From Stenocarpella maydis (Eukaryota > Ascomycota > Sordariomycetes > Diaporthales > Diaporthaceae), in contig NQMI01000042.1 of assembly GCA_002270565.1 (NCBI GenBank), positions 1-64,000 on the forward strand: a stretch of DNA of 64,000 nt, in the 5' to 3' direction. The position numbers were made by a program, and so were the translations under genes. Positions 14,921 to 26,205 of the stretch are shown here, piece after piece. Every line of letters starts with the position of its first letter. Position 1 is the first letter of the stretch. The notes beneath the pieces were generated by a model. It ran no database searches, was not told the DNA's origin, and worked only from the letters and a program-made list of their open reading frames with translations.

Positions 14921-17110
14921 CTCTCCTTTCTTTTCTCTTTTCTTTTCTTGATTTTTGGGGTTTTCTTCTTTTTCTATTTCTTCAACACGGAGGACTGGTA
15001 ATGGGCTGCAAAAGGTTTTTATTTTATTATGGTTTTTTTTCATGGCATATTTGTTTTCTCATCGGCTTCATACCCCCGGCACTCAACATCACGGACGGAA
15101 AGCTTGGTCTCTTTTGCGTTGGCTTTTATTCTTTGTCTCTGGGGGTCGAGCCCCAAATCATCATTAGTTTTCCTTGAGCGCATATAGGACGGGTGAGATT
15201 ACTACCGAGGTCTGAGCAGGGCCGCCAAGGCACATACATAACCATGGTGGTGTTGGCGGTGATGGCGGAGGTGGAGAGAGGAGGTGGTGGACATGGCATA
15301 TGGCTCGGCATGGCATGGCTTGGCTTATGGCACCTTTGTTTTGTAGGCCGGAGGCATTCGATCGATACCCACTGCTGGATTTTGGCGGGCCGGCTGGTTT
15401 GAGCCTGGGGCGTATGCTTATTTATTCGCCCAAAAACGAAAAGCGCAATTGAAGTTCTCAGCACGTATCATGTGGCTTGTTTTGGTGGCTGGGGGCGATG
15501 CGAGCAATCTACCTGGCGATGAATGGCGGGTGCCATGTGTGTTGCCTGCGGCGGAGATGTCCAACTCAGCAGGGCATAAATAACCTCTGACCTGGAGACG
15601 TATCTGGTGATAGCCTCTTCGCTACATGCCGCTTGATGTGTACTCAGGTATGCACCAGCCGGTGGAAACTCTCGTATGGCAAGACCAGCTACGTGAGATG
15701 GGAGAACAGGACTGTGGTGCCAAACATTGATGTTCATCAAGTGGATGTCGCTGCTGCCGGGCCTGGCTTGGCGGGGGGGAGGGGGGGGGCGGATGCCACG
15801 CTGGCTGGGGTGCTCCGGAATTTGCATGTGATGGCGATTCGGCACGAGAAGGCCAGAGAAGACCAGGGGATGTCGCTCACGGGCTCTGGGCGGGCTCACG
15901 TGGCCACCGTTTGCGCTTGTGCCTCAGGCCCGAGGGCGGCTTGGCCGGAATGGCCGACGGTGGGATGGTGAAATGGGATCGGTTTCTTGTCAGATTCAGA
16001 CTCGCTTGTATTGCCTCTTTTCTCACATTGTCATTATTATCATCGTCATCCTCCTCCTCCATACCTGGACCCTGCATTCATTAGACATTTCACAACTACA
16101 CTACACACGGCTGCCCCCCTGACACTGCACGCATGCAGCCGATGACGTCGTAGCTAACCCACACCTCTCCGTTTACCTCGGGCGGCACAACTGGCGGGCC
16201 CCAGCAGAGACGCGAAGCGGACCAGAAGGAAGACGGGCTCAGACGGAGGGGGGAACGAGCGGTGCTTGCAGAGGGAAGTCACTCGGCAGGCGGCAGGCGG
16301 CAGGCGGCAAGGCAAGGCAAGGCAAGCTGTGCTGGGCGGTGGATCTGGCAGGTGCGACCGACGTGCACCTGCAGGTTTTGTGCTTGGTGCTTGCCGCGCA
16401 GGAGGGGCACCGGGGACAAGGGCAGCCGCGACTGACTTAGATGGCTGCGATAGTGAGTCCATCCCGACTGTCTCTTCTCCCTTCCTGAACCTTGTCCCTC
16501 CTGTCAGCACATGCATCAACCCATCCCCTCTGCCACACAATGCTGGGCAGGTGCAGGTGCAGGCACCGTAGCTGCGGCTGCTCATGCCACCCGCTCGCCT
16601 GGTCTTGGCACCCGCCAGTGTGACCACTGTCCGTGTGCGCGAGTGTGTGCGCGGGCGCACGCAGGCGCCCAGGCACTCAGCTAGCCAGACAGGCACGCAG
16701 GCACGCAGGCACGCAGGCACGCAGGCAGGCAGGCACGCAGGCAGGCAGCACCAGCAATGCCCGAGTCCGGGCGCGTTGCTGAGCAGCGCAGGTGGCAACG
16801 TCTCGACCTCCGACTCGGAATTGCTCTGGCCTGCCCACCTCGAGTGTCCTCGCACCTGTCATCCAAGCAGCACATCCCGTCTTGAATCCGACGGCTCCCA
16901 AGTCATCCATCCGTCATGACCTCATCCCCCCGATCCTGCCCAGGCGCGTGAGCTTGTGTCGGCGCCTTGCTTCCACCCAGCCCAGCCGGCCTCCCTTCCC
17001 AGAGAACTAGCACTCCAACCATCCGGCGCCTCCGCCCGCGGCCCATCACTTCCCGCAGCTAACCACCAACTGTCTTCGGCCCCGCGCAGGAAATCCCCTG
17101 GCTAACCCAC
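14921..17110. other. intergenic, with short tandem repeats
   Basis: Both strands lack a supported gene. The first 200 bases are T-rich and could be the 3' UTR of the repeat-rich gene. Purine/pyrimidine microsatellites occur, including GGCAGGC/GGCAAGGC iterations at about 16284-16325 and an AGGCACGC octamer array at 16690-16750. The last 200 bases are CT-rich, as is common just upstream of fungal start codons, and serve the gene starting at 17111. Confidence 0.6.
16690..16750. repeat. octamer tandem repeat (AGGCACGC type)
   Basis: About seven near-perfect 8-base units, AGGCACGC with some AGGCAGGC variants, lie head to tail about 360 bases upstream of the peroxin start codon. It is a simple satellite with no evident function. 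Confidence 0.8.
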
Positions 17111-19282
17111 ATGTCCACCCCTCGCCGCCAGCGAGGCGACACCCTCGACAGCTCCTCCTCCACCCGCTCGACAAGCCGCAACGATGACGGCCCGGCCTCG
17201 TACCTAGGCGCCGCCGCCGCCGAGCCCAAGCCCACATATGCCTCCTTCTCCCCCGCCACCCTGTCGTCCTCCCAGCCCGTCTCGGCCGCCAAGCGACTGT
17301 CCACCATCCTCGTCCACCAGAAGTCGCCCCTGCTCCTGGCCACCCCGCCCCAGGTCACCCGCGCCCTCGCATACAGCCACCCATTCCTCCTGCCCATGAA
17401 CAAGGCCGCCGGGCTGCTGACCTGGACCACGAGTGACCCTTGGGAGAGTTTCCTGCTGGTCGCTGTCTTCTGGGCCGTGGTGCTGTACGGAGATGTCGTG
17501 GTGCGCTTCGCAGGGCCCGTGGTGCTGGTCCTCGTTGTGATACTGGGCATGTATGGGAGGCGTTTTAGCCCTCTGAGCAGCAGTGGCTGGAGCGAGGACG
17601 GCGGCGCGGGCGGCGGGAATGCCCCCAAAAGCCTGAAGGGCAAGGGGAAGAAGACACCGGCAGAGAACCCGGGGCCGGCGGCTGCGAATACGGCCGGGGG
17701 AGCCGGGGGAGGACACCATACGAGGGCTGGCTCGGAGGCGACAAATACGAAACACCAGAAGACGCTCGACGAGATCGTCGAGACGCTCAAGGAGCTGACT
17801 GCGAGGTGTAATATCCTCATGGAGCCGCTCTTGGAGCTGACCGACTTTCTCAGCACCCAGCGCACGGCGACGAGCGCGACCACGAGGCCTGCCCTGACGA
17901 CACTCTTCGTGCGGATACTCATGTGCACGCCCTTCTGGGTCGCGCTGACCTTTCCTCCTTTCCGGGTCATCTCTACGCGCAGGGTTGTCCTGGTTTTCGG
18001 AACCATTGTACTGACGTGGCACGCCCGGGTGGTCAAGGCAGGGAGGACGATCCTGTGGCGCAGCGCGAGCGTGAGGCGATTCGCGGCTCTCATCACGGGC
18101 CTGGACATTGCTGTGCCGGACAAGTCGAACAAGGACAAGGCCAGTAGGAATACCACGTTTGAAAAGGAGGCGTCCAAGTCCAGGGATGCCTCGTCAAATG
18201 CCAGGGCTCAAGCACAATCCGAGCTGACCAAGGCCATACGCCGGGCCCGTGGGGCAATGGATGCCGGCGTCAGGTTCACTTTTATAATATACGAGAACCA
18301 GCGCCGGTGGGTTGGCCTTGGCTGGACCAACAGCCTGTTCGCGTACGAAAGGGCGGCCTGGACTGATGAGCATAACAATCCTGTCCCGCCAAAGGACAGG
18401 TTTGAGCTCCCTGGCGTCGACGACGAGAGCAACATGCGGTGGCGGTGGGTACGCGGGAGCAGGTGGAGGGTGGATGGCGTGTCGGACGAGTCGGCCAACG
18501 GTGGGGCATCTGGGGGCGCAGAGGGCGAGTGGGATTACGATGGCGAGGCCGCAAAGAACGGCTGGATATTCTACGATAACAAGGTACTCCCTCCCACACC
18601 AGCTGTTGATCCGCTGCGCACCAGCTGACCCTTCGCACAGTGGCAAAACGGCAAGCGCGGGCAGGATGGCTGGGGAAGATGGACACGGAGGAGGAAGTGG
18701 TATCGCGACGCCGAGTTGGTGGAGGTGGACAGCGACGAAGAGACCGAGGCAGCCAAGGAGCCTCCCGCGGCATCCTCGCAGACACCTACTCTAGAACCAC
18801 GACCATCACTACCGCCCCAGCCCAAGACACCTACCCTTGCGCCACCCATCACCACGTTTTCGCCCAACAACGAGACAATGAGCATGCCCGACGTTCACCG
18901 GACCAACGACACGCTCGGGAATATCAAGGAGGAAGAGGCTGAAAGCCCAGGCAGGGTCAAGACAGCCTCGGACAGGGAGAGGGATGACGCCTCCTCTGTG
19001 CTGTCGACCTCGTCCCGCTCGATGAGGCTCATCCCCTCGCTGCGGCGCCGGGTCACTGACAGTAACGCCGCGCAAATCAAGCGAGACGAAAGCGTCACGA
19101 GCAGCCCACGGTCCTCTGTGGTGTCGCCGTATTCCGTGGGCAGCCGGGCCAGGCGGACCAGTGAGGTGCAGAGCGAGGATGACCAGGCGAGCCTAGGGCC
19201 TGGGCTGGGGCTGGAGATAATAAAGGACCGCCGGACTGAGTCCTGGGGGATTGGCGACGAGGCTGTAATGGGTCTGGAATAG
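17111..19282 (+). CDS. peroxisomal membrane peroxin of the Pex23/Pex24/Pex30-32 family (dysferlin domain)
   Basis: This integral membrane protein of 704 residues belongs to the family that controls peroxisome size and number at ER-peroxisome contacts. Exon 1 is 17111-18583 and exon 2 is 18641-19282. Intron 18584-18640 is phase 0 (GTACTC, GCTGAC, ACAG) and splits the dysferlin C domain. A hydrophobic double span covers residues 112-147, followed by a Gly/Lys-rich linker and a second membrane region at about 268-305 preceded by ILMEPLLELTDFLS. The dysferlin N motif (FIIYENQRRWVGLGW) is at 390-404, and the dysferlin C region runs from RWRWV (443) across the splice into GWGRWTRRRKWYRD. The tail of about 180 residues is Ser-rich and disordered. 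Start choice: first ATG after a CT-rich leader. The exact paralogue (Pex23, Pex24 or Pex32 type) cannot be set from sequence alone. Confidence 0.88.
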
Positions 19283-21027
19283 ACACGGGGGCTAACTACA
19301 CGACTGGTGTTGGGTGTTTTGGGTTCCTGTAGGAGAATAAATAGCATGCAGGCCGTAATATTAACTTGTTTTTTTTTTCTTTTGTTTTTGCCCAACAAAC
19401 TACTGGTCTCTTCTGGGGATATATGGCACCTTATGGTGGTTTCGCGCATCTATGCACCTGTCTTCTTGTGTATCACGGTGTTTCATTTCCTCTTGGCTCT
19501 TGGCGGGTGGATCTGGTGCTTTCTACATTTCCCAACTGCGAAAAGCCTTGAACGAGGCACCTGGGGGCTAATTATGAAGGTCATCTGATGTGAAAATGAA
19601 TCAGTCCTCTATCCCTCGGTGCCACTATGAACCACGATGGCACCTCCGGCTTATAACTTATAAGCACCAAGCCCATGCTCGGGGGTGAGGATGCATCCAT
19701 TTTCCTCAAGTTGTAGTAACTCAAGCATGCTGGACGTGACTTGATTGGGGGGAGGGGGCGTATAACGCGGCGAGGGGAGGCATTGCGACGGTCACGCGTT
19801 TTGGTCGGGACAGCACGGTGGTAAGAAACTCTCTAGTTGTCCCGATTTTGTACAAGATAACTGGATGTTGGCGAATGTTCGGTTTCGTTTCCAGAAACTA
19901 CCCTCCCTCTAGCAGGGGAATGAGTCCCAGGCGATGGTGTTGTCACGTCGAGGAGTGATCCCAAGGACTGTTGTCAATAACTACCCTACTCGAGTACTCT
20001 GTCATGGTATGTATGCGCTGCCTTCCTCATACCTCCACAGGTGATGGAGCCCTCGCATGCGTCTTACGACATGTTCCAGCGAGACTCATACTTGTGCCCT
20101 CTGACATGGAAAAAGAAGAAGGGCTTCTTCCAGTGCCCTGTACAAGTACTCCTTCTCATTTGCGCTGCTGCAACACTCCACCCTCCACAACAGAAAAATA
20201 CCCCCCCCCCCAAAAAAAAAAAAAAAAAAAAAACCCCNAAAAAACCCACTGCGCCTCCATGGGACGAAGCCCCGCCAATCCAAAGCCCGGCAGGTCCCTC
20301 CCTAGGCAAACGGTATGACCTGCAGCCAAGCCGTCCCCAGGTCCGAGAAGGTGACTAGGTGCTGCTCGGCGTCGGTCTGGGCGAGGGCGGCGCTCGGGGG
20401 GGGGAGGGGGGTGCCGGGCGGCGAGGAGTGTGGTGAGCCTCAGTAGCATGTTGAATGGTGTTTTGTTTTTAGTTTTATTTTTTTTAAAAAAAAAAAATAA
20501 ATTTTTTTTTAGAAGACTGTTTTGAGAGCCCCTAGGTGATTATTCGGGTGTGGTCGACACGAGTTGGAGCTCACTTGCGCACCCGCAGCTCGGATGCTGG
20601 ATGCACGGCGCGGGCCGGAGGAGGCTAAATCTGCAGGGTAATTAGGATATGGACCAGATCGTGTATAAGTTTGCTTCATCTGGTTCATCTTGGCAGATCC
20701 TATTGGAGTGTTGGAAAGATACTCAACACTTATCCGGGGCGGGCTCTAGCGCAAAGTGTATTCAGCCCGGTACCAAAATACCGAGCGACGTACGGAGAGA
20801 AACACTGCTGGCCTTGGGAGCTGCCATAACCCTGTGCGCCATGATCTATATCAATGAGCCTCCCAGGCAGTCTCGAAGCAAGGGAGCAGCTCGCGCCCCA
20901 GGCAAGCGACACCAGTTTACAGTAAACAAAAATATACTATATAGAAGATGATGGCTAAATACATATTCATGGACGAATGGGATCTCTTGCGCGGGGCCTC
21001 CCCCCTCTCCCCCCCAGAGCCCGGCCC
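19283..21027. other. intergenic, with homopolymer tracts and an assembly gap
   Basis: The region lies between the 3' ends of the peroxin gene and abfB (convergent). Nothing in it looks coding. At 20205-20260 a C run, a long A run, CCCC, an N (20238) and another A run follow one another. At about 20477-20511 poly-T, poly-A and poly-T blocks sit together. Confidence 0.6.
20205..20250. other. homopolymer tract with N at 20238 (assembly gap)
   Basis: A poly-C/poly-A tract ends in CCCC, followed by a single N and further A residues. The N marks an unresolved base or unsized gap. The finished length of this tract should not be trusted. Confidence 0.9.
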
Positions 21028-22460
21028 TCAGGCGAAACCCGAGGCGACGACCCAGCTCACGTCGTCGTTGAAGGACGCCGCGGCGTCGAAGGTGTGGACA
21101 CCACCGTTGCTGGCGGCGTAGCCGACGTTGTTGTAGTGGCGGATGTAGCGCGTGGGGTACCCCCAGGCGCGGACGGAGCTCCCCTGGCCGTCGAGCCCGG
21201 GCTGGGTGCAGAAGGTGGCGTCCTCGGCGAACTGCCTGGTGCCGTCGCTGGCCCCGACCTCGAGCACGAAGTTGTAGTGGCGGATGTAGCTGCCGGGGGT
21301 GTCGCGCGACTCGAACGAGTAGCACGCGGCGTTGCCCAGCCCCGCGCGCACCGTCCAGCTCGCCTGCTGCCGCAGCGCCGCGGCGCTGCCGGCCGTCACC
21401 ACCTGCGTGTTGACGGTGGCGCCCGTGTGCGCGAGGTAGCGCGTCGTGTAGCCCGGCGTGGTGGCCCGCAGCGAGACGGAGGCGCCGACGGTGAGCGCGG
21501 GCCCGCTGTTCAGGGGGGCGGTGGCGTAGGCGGCGGCGACGACGTTGGCCTGCACGGCGTCCTCGGTGGCGTCGGAGGGGAAGCCGGAGGTCATGACGCC
21601 CTCGTAGAAGGTGCCCTGGGCGCCGTTGCTGTTGTCGCCGCCGATGCCGAGGATGATGGCGCCCTCCTTCTTCATGGGGTTGTAGCCCGACGGCCGCGCG
21701 CCGCTGAAGAAGGTCGACAGGTTCCCGGCGGCGGCGTTGCCCCCGCGCAGGGCCCAGTTGCCCGGCTGGCCCTTGACGGCGGCGTGGAAGAAGCGGTTGG
21801 TGATGGTCGGGTCCGCCGAGTTCAGGCCCGCGCCCTGGCCCGAGAAGAGCCCGTTCTCGAGGTCGGCCATGAGCCAGGGCCCGCTGCCGGAGCCGGAGCC
21901 CCAGACGGCGCAGTTGCCGTAGTAGATGGCCTCCATGTGGCCGGCGCCCGTGTCGGTGCTGCTCGTCTCCCTGGTGCCTGCGTGTTAGCCGCCTGTCTGC
22001 GTGCCCCGAGGCGACACCCGGAGGGGGGGAGATGTGCCTACGCGTTGCCGTAGTCGAAGCAGCAGTCACCGTTGTAGTGGGTGCCGTCCAGGACCGCATA
22101 CATGCCCTCGGCCGCGTCGCCCGTGGCCGTGCCGCTGGCGGCGTTGTTGCGGTAGCCGGTGCCCGGGGAGACGAAGACGCCGTACGCCTTGTGGCCGTCC
22201 AGCGTGACGGGCGCGCCGATGGCGCTGGCCAGGTTGTCGTAGCCATTGGCCTCGGGGCCCTTGAAGCCGCCGGGGGGCGCCTGGGTGAGGTGGTTGCCGC
22301 GGCCGGACTGGTCGAGATGATGGTGATGAGGCACGTCGTGCCGTTGCAGAACGAGTCCTGGGCGGCGGCGTGGCCCCGCCGGCCGCAGCGGCGACACACC
22401 ACAGCCTGCCGCCCGGGCCTGGTGGCGGCCCGAGGGCGCCGACAGGGCGCGGTGGTGCTG
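21028..22460 (-). CDS. abfB: alpha-L-arabinofuranosidase B, GH54 with CBM42, 5' end disrupted
   Basis: This secreted enzyme removes arabinofuranosyl side chains from arabinoxylan and arabinan. The clean part is exon 22042-22310, intron 21971-22041 (donor GTAGGC, branch GCTAAC, acceptor CAG) and exon 21028-21970. It reads GNHLTQAPPGG, GTHYN, CCFDYGNA, then GHMEAIYYGN. In DLENGLFSG the Glu matches the known GH54 nucleophile, and in ILGIGGDNSNGA the Asp matches the acid/base. The CBM42 beta-trefoil fills the C-terminal half (YLAHTGATVNTQVV, GSYIRHYNF, YPTRYIRHYNNVGYA). Upstream of 22314 the frame is lost: FCNGTTCLITII is followed by a frame shift because one base of an expected Tyr codon is missing. 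Further shifts are seen back to the expected signal peptide near 22480, so no intact start can be given. Either the gene is decaying or the sequence here is poor. Confidence 0.88.
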
Positions 22461-24253
22461 TGCGCGCGACGGGCTGCGCCCAACGCTGGCTCGCAGGCCG
22501 GCGCGCGGAGCGGGCAGCAGGGCGGCGAGGCTCGGCCGTGAGAAATGGCTGGCTGGCTCGCTGGCTACCGCGCAGGAGACGACGAAGGAGCAGGCACAAC
22601 ACGTCCGCGGTCGTCTTGAGCTCTCGTGGATGGCGGGCCCTGGCTCAGGCTCGGGCTGGACGCCGGCCAGGCAGGTCGTGGGCTTTTAAGTCGCGCCGCG
22701 TATGGGTTACTCCGGCCGCCATGCCCGTCCTCGTCGTGGGGTCGACTATTGTCGCGACGGCACCACATGCCAGTGATGGCACACAGTATTCCCAGGGGCT
22801 CCCCAGACCCAAAACAGGTCCATGCCCGGTCCTAGGTCCAGGGTGGCATACGAGGTGCTAAATTCGGCCGCATCTCCGCCAATACTGCCAAGCGCTGGGT
22901 TGCGGATGCGACGTCGTGTGCCATGTACATTGCGACTGCCGCCCGCTAGCGTTGCGTCAGGCCAGTCTCGTGACGGGCCAGCAGTCGCTCCTCGGGGCCA
23001 TTAAACGCGGAGGGCATATTCCGTGTCAGCCGTGCGGGCGGCTGGCTGCAAAAGCCTGCAGAAACGGGTGGGGAGGTGGGCGGGCAGACATGGCTGTACG
23101 GCACACGCGTCGCCATGGCCACGAATGCTTCCTCGCCTGAGAGGTGCGGCTGTACGGAGTAGAAGTATAGGCCTCGGCTGGGGCACGCTCGACTCAGGCG
23201 AGCCAGGTTTGTTCGCAGATCATTCCGCCGAGGTGTCGACATGTGTCAGAATGGACTACGATCTTTGCCGCAGGCATTGTGTTTTTTGTCAAGGGGGAAA
23301 GAAAAAAAAAAAAAGAAAAAAAAAAAAAGACAGACAGAAAGACAGAAAGAAAGAAAGGGGGTCAGGTCAAGAACGAAACTTGGGCGGTCAACCACCATCG
23401 GTGCCGTTGAGGTGTGCTGAGTGATGAGTCGTCTATTTTGCACGAGTATCAACGTCGGATGGGTCCTGAGTAACTGCATGTGGATGTCAGACTCTGCGCT
23501 TCAGACTCCGGTGTGGGGTGTCTGCGTTCCTCACACCTGATTGTCATGTACTCTGTGCTTCCGAGGCACTCATCCGCACATGTAGCCTTCGGCTCTCCCC
23601 GAGGCAGCTGCTCTAGCCAGGAACCACCTGAGGCAGGGGACTGCAGTGCGTCTGGGGAAGCATGGATTTTCCGACATGAAGAAGGCCATCGCTCTAGACA
23701 TGGCCTGACATGCGCTGCGTCACAGACCTGCCGCTCAAGCGGGTCCCAGCCGGCGTCGGTGACTTCCGCCGTCAGTTGTGGAAGCCATCCCCACAGGACA
23801 CGCATTCAGAGAAACCTGGCTGCCTCCCATGCCATTTCAAATCCATATTGTTTGCGTAATGACATTACAGCATTCACGATGATGTGCCGTTGGGACCTGA
23901 AGGGACATTTACATGCTAATCTCGTATGATAAACAGAGCAAAACGACATGGACGGGCACTGGCATTAGTCCAACGTCTGTGCCTTGTTCCTGGGTACAGA
24001 CTCGTGTGCCTCAAATGGCGGTGTGGTACAAAAGGACCATCACACCAATTAAACATGCCCGTACAGCAAAGCCTGCCCAATAAAGTGCCCATGCGCTGTA
24101 GCTATGTGCAAATGTCCAAGTTTATACTTGGGGGCCGAGTTGCTCGAGTTGAGTTGCTCGAGTTGAGTTGCTCGAGTTGAGTTGCTCGAGTTGAGTTGCT
24201 CGAGTTGAGTTGCTCGAGTTGAGTTGCTCGAGTTGAGTTGCTTCAATCCTCTA
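22461..24253. other. intergenic; upstream region of abfB
   Basis: No supported gene. It contains an A-rich low-complexity tract (about 23287-23358, mixed with GACA/GAAA units) and ends with the 14-bp minisatellite beside the oxidase stop codon. The abfB promoter should lie at about 22500-23000. Confidence 0.55.
24137..24242. repeat. 14-bp minisatellite, 7.6 copies
   Basis: The unit GAGTTGCTCGAGTT is perfectly repeated seven times (24137-24234) and followed by a partial copy. Each unit carries the palindrome CTCGAG. The array begins 12 bases beyond the stop codon of the FAD oxidase on the minus strand, so it probably lies in its 3' UTR. Perfect identity between copies points to recent expansion. 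Confidence 0.95.
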
Positions 24254-26205
24254 TTACTTAGGAGCTCTGCAAAGTTTACCATCTGACTGCATCCTATAAA
24301 CCCATCTTTCGCTTCCAACGGATGTCAATCCGTAGAACAAGCCGAGCGGATCATACTTGTCCTTGATTCTCTCAAGGGCCTCATAATTCTCCCCGTAGAA
24401 CTCCTGCTGCCAGTTGGGCTGGTTGATATCGCCCTCGTTTAGATAAGAGCCTCCTCCGGGCGTTAACCGCTGAAGCTGCGGCATGATGCTGTTGGTAATC
24501 TCTTCTTGCGCTAGGATATTGGCTGTGTGGTTTGTTTCATCATAAGCTCTGTACGAAGACCGTGGTCAGCAGAGAAGCGCATTCCCAACTCCTTCAGTCG
24601 ACGCCGAGTATCAATTCCTGTCCAGAGCAATGGCCTGGTGCTTCAGGGCTGGGGACCGCGGCGGCACTCACATCCCAACAACAATGTCAATCACTGACGT
24701 CCGAAACACAGGGTTGACCGAATTTTGGACTCTGTCGTTCGGAAGCCTCGTCTGGTTGGTGACTATCCCTGACACAACCCCGCCACGTTGAACGATATAC
24801 TCGAAAACATCCATAAGCGATTGCACGGAGTCATGAGTCTCCAGCAGTGAGCGAGGGATCAATCTACCACCGATGCTGGCCTCGGTGACGTTGTTGATAG
24901 GAACCATATGATCATAGGCGGCCTTGAAGGTGTCGTGCTCGATGATGTGATACTCTGCAACGCAAACGATGTCAGATAGGTTGCCGTTTAAACCAGCGCT
25001 CTTATAATCCCCTGCTCACCATATGATATTCCGTTTCGCTTCAGAGCAGTCAGGGTTGGATCCATATGGGCCTGGAGGTCAGCCGCAGCCAAATTGGGAC
25101 CGAAGACTGGGACTAGCTGGAAGCCACCGTCGATAAGATAGAAACTGCTCCACGTTCCCGCCTCCGCGAGGCTCGGAAGACTCAAGAGATAGGTCTCCAT
25201 GACGTCTCTGAAGCCCTGCCCAGAGACGCCTGTGCCCGAAAATGTCAGATTGGCGCTTGCGACTCTCATTGTTGGGTACGCCCTGACGGTCATTGACAGC
25301 ACCGCAGCATATGTACCGCCGCCGCCTCCGGACAGAGCCCAATAAAGGTCACTGTGATGATCGTTTGGATTTGCAACCAGGTGCTCTCCGCCGGCCGTGA
25401 CCACCTCCCATTCAAGCACCTGATCAGCAGCAAGGCCAAAGGTGGAGGCCAGTGGACTCAGGCCACCGCCTTGCGAATAACCGCCAGCAATACCCACAGT
25501 CTGGCAAGCACCGCCGACGATAGCTAGCCCTTCAGCATCAGCAGCCGCGTATGCTTCGAAGGCCTGAACGCCAGCACCAAACTTCATAGCAGGTCCCTCA
25601 TACTCGTCAGATGAGTATTTGCTGATGGGTTCAATTTCTTTGAGGTGGTGCGTCCAAAGCGCCAGCGCCCCGGCTCCTGTTGATTTACCCAGGTAATCAT
25701 GCCCCGTATTCCGAATAACGAGGCGTATATTCCTCTCGGTCGCGAACGACAACGTCGCCTGGAAGTCTTCTTTTCCAGTAGCATTAACGGCGTACTGGAC
25801 GTAGGTACCAACCACGCACGGCGCTGATGGCGACGTAAAGGGGCTGCAACTATCGTTGGCAAACCAAGCCGCCATCGGAGAAGACGCCGTAGTGAAGTGT
25901 GTTGCGGGAAAACCCCACACCGCCTGTAGAGATGCGCATGCGTCTGCATCGTATGCGGTGAAATTGTCGTAGTGGCATGGGGAGGCAATGGGAACTGTTG
26001 CTATGAGTCGACCTCCAACTGTCGAATTGAAGGCAGCCCATTCAGCCATCGTTGGCCAGCATTCGTCGCCGGGGAAGCACCGACATTGGGGGTAATCGTT
26101 GTAGCTGGTGCTCTGATGTAGCATAGAACCACTCCGTTCGTCACGGAATTCCGAGCCAGCCACCTGGGAATACCACAAAACCACAAAGAAGTTGATAATG
26201 TACAT
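24254..26205 (-). CDS. secreted FAD-linked oxidoreductase, BBE family, bicovalent flavin type
   Basis: This berberine-bridge-enzyme-like oxidase has 587 residues and three exons: 25020-26205, 24672-24954 and 24254-24548. The introns are 24955-25019 (GTGAGC, CTGAC, CAG) and 24549-24671 (GTGAGT, GCTGAC, CAG). The N-terminus is a hydrophobic signal peptide (about residues 1-17) followed by a Cys-rich segment. The FAD/PCMH domain has both flavin-attachment positions: His169 in IRNTGHDYLGKSTG and Cys234 in GGACQTVGIAGGYSQGGG. These match the 8-alpha-histidyl and 6-S-cysteinyl links known in glucooligosaccharide oxidase. The BBE C-terminal domain ends with FYGENYEALERIKDKYDP. The substrate is unknown; family members oxidise carbohydrates, alcohols or secondary-metabolite intermediates. 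The gene is divergent from the methyltransferase starting at 27186. Confidence 0.9.

Noticed and set aside
20846..22483. 545-codon open frame on the minus strand
   Set aside because: It is an out-of-frame shadow of abfB; only its short FCNGTTCLITII piece matches the real protein, because of a frame shift.
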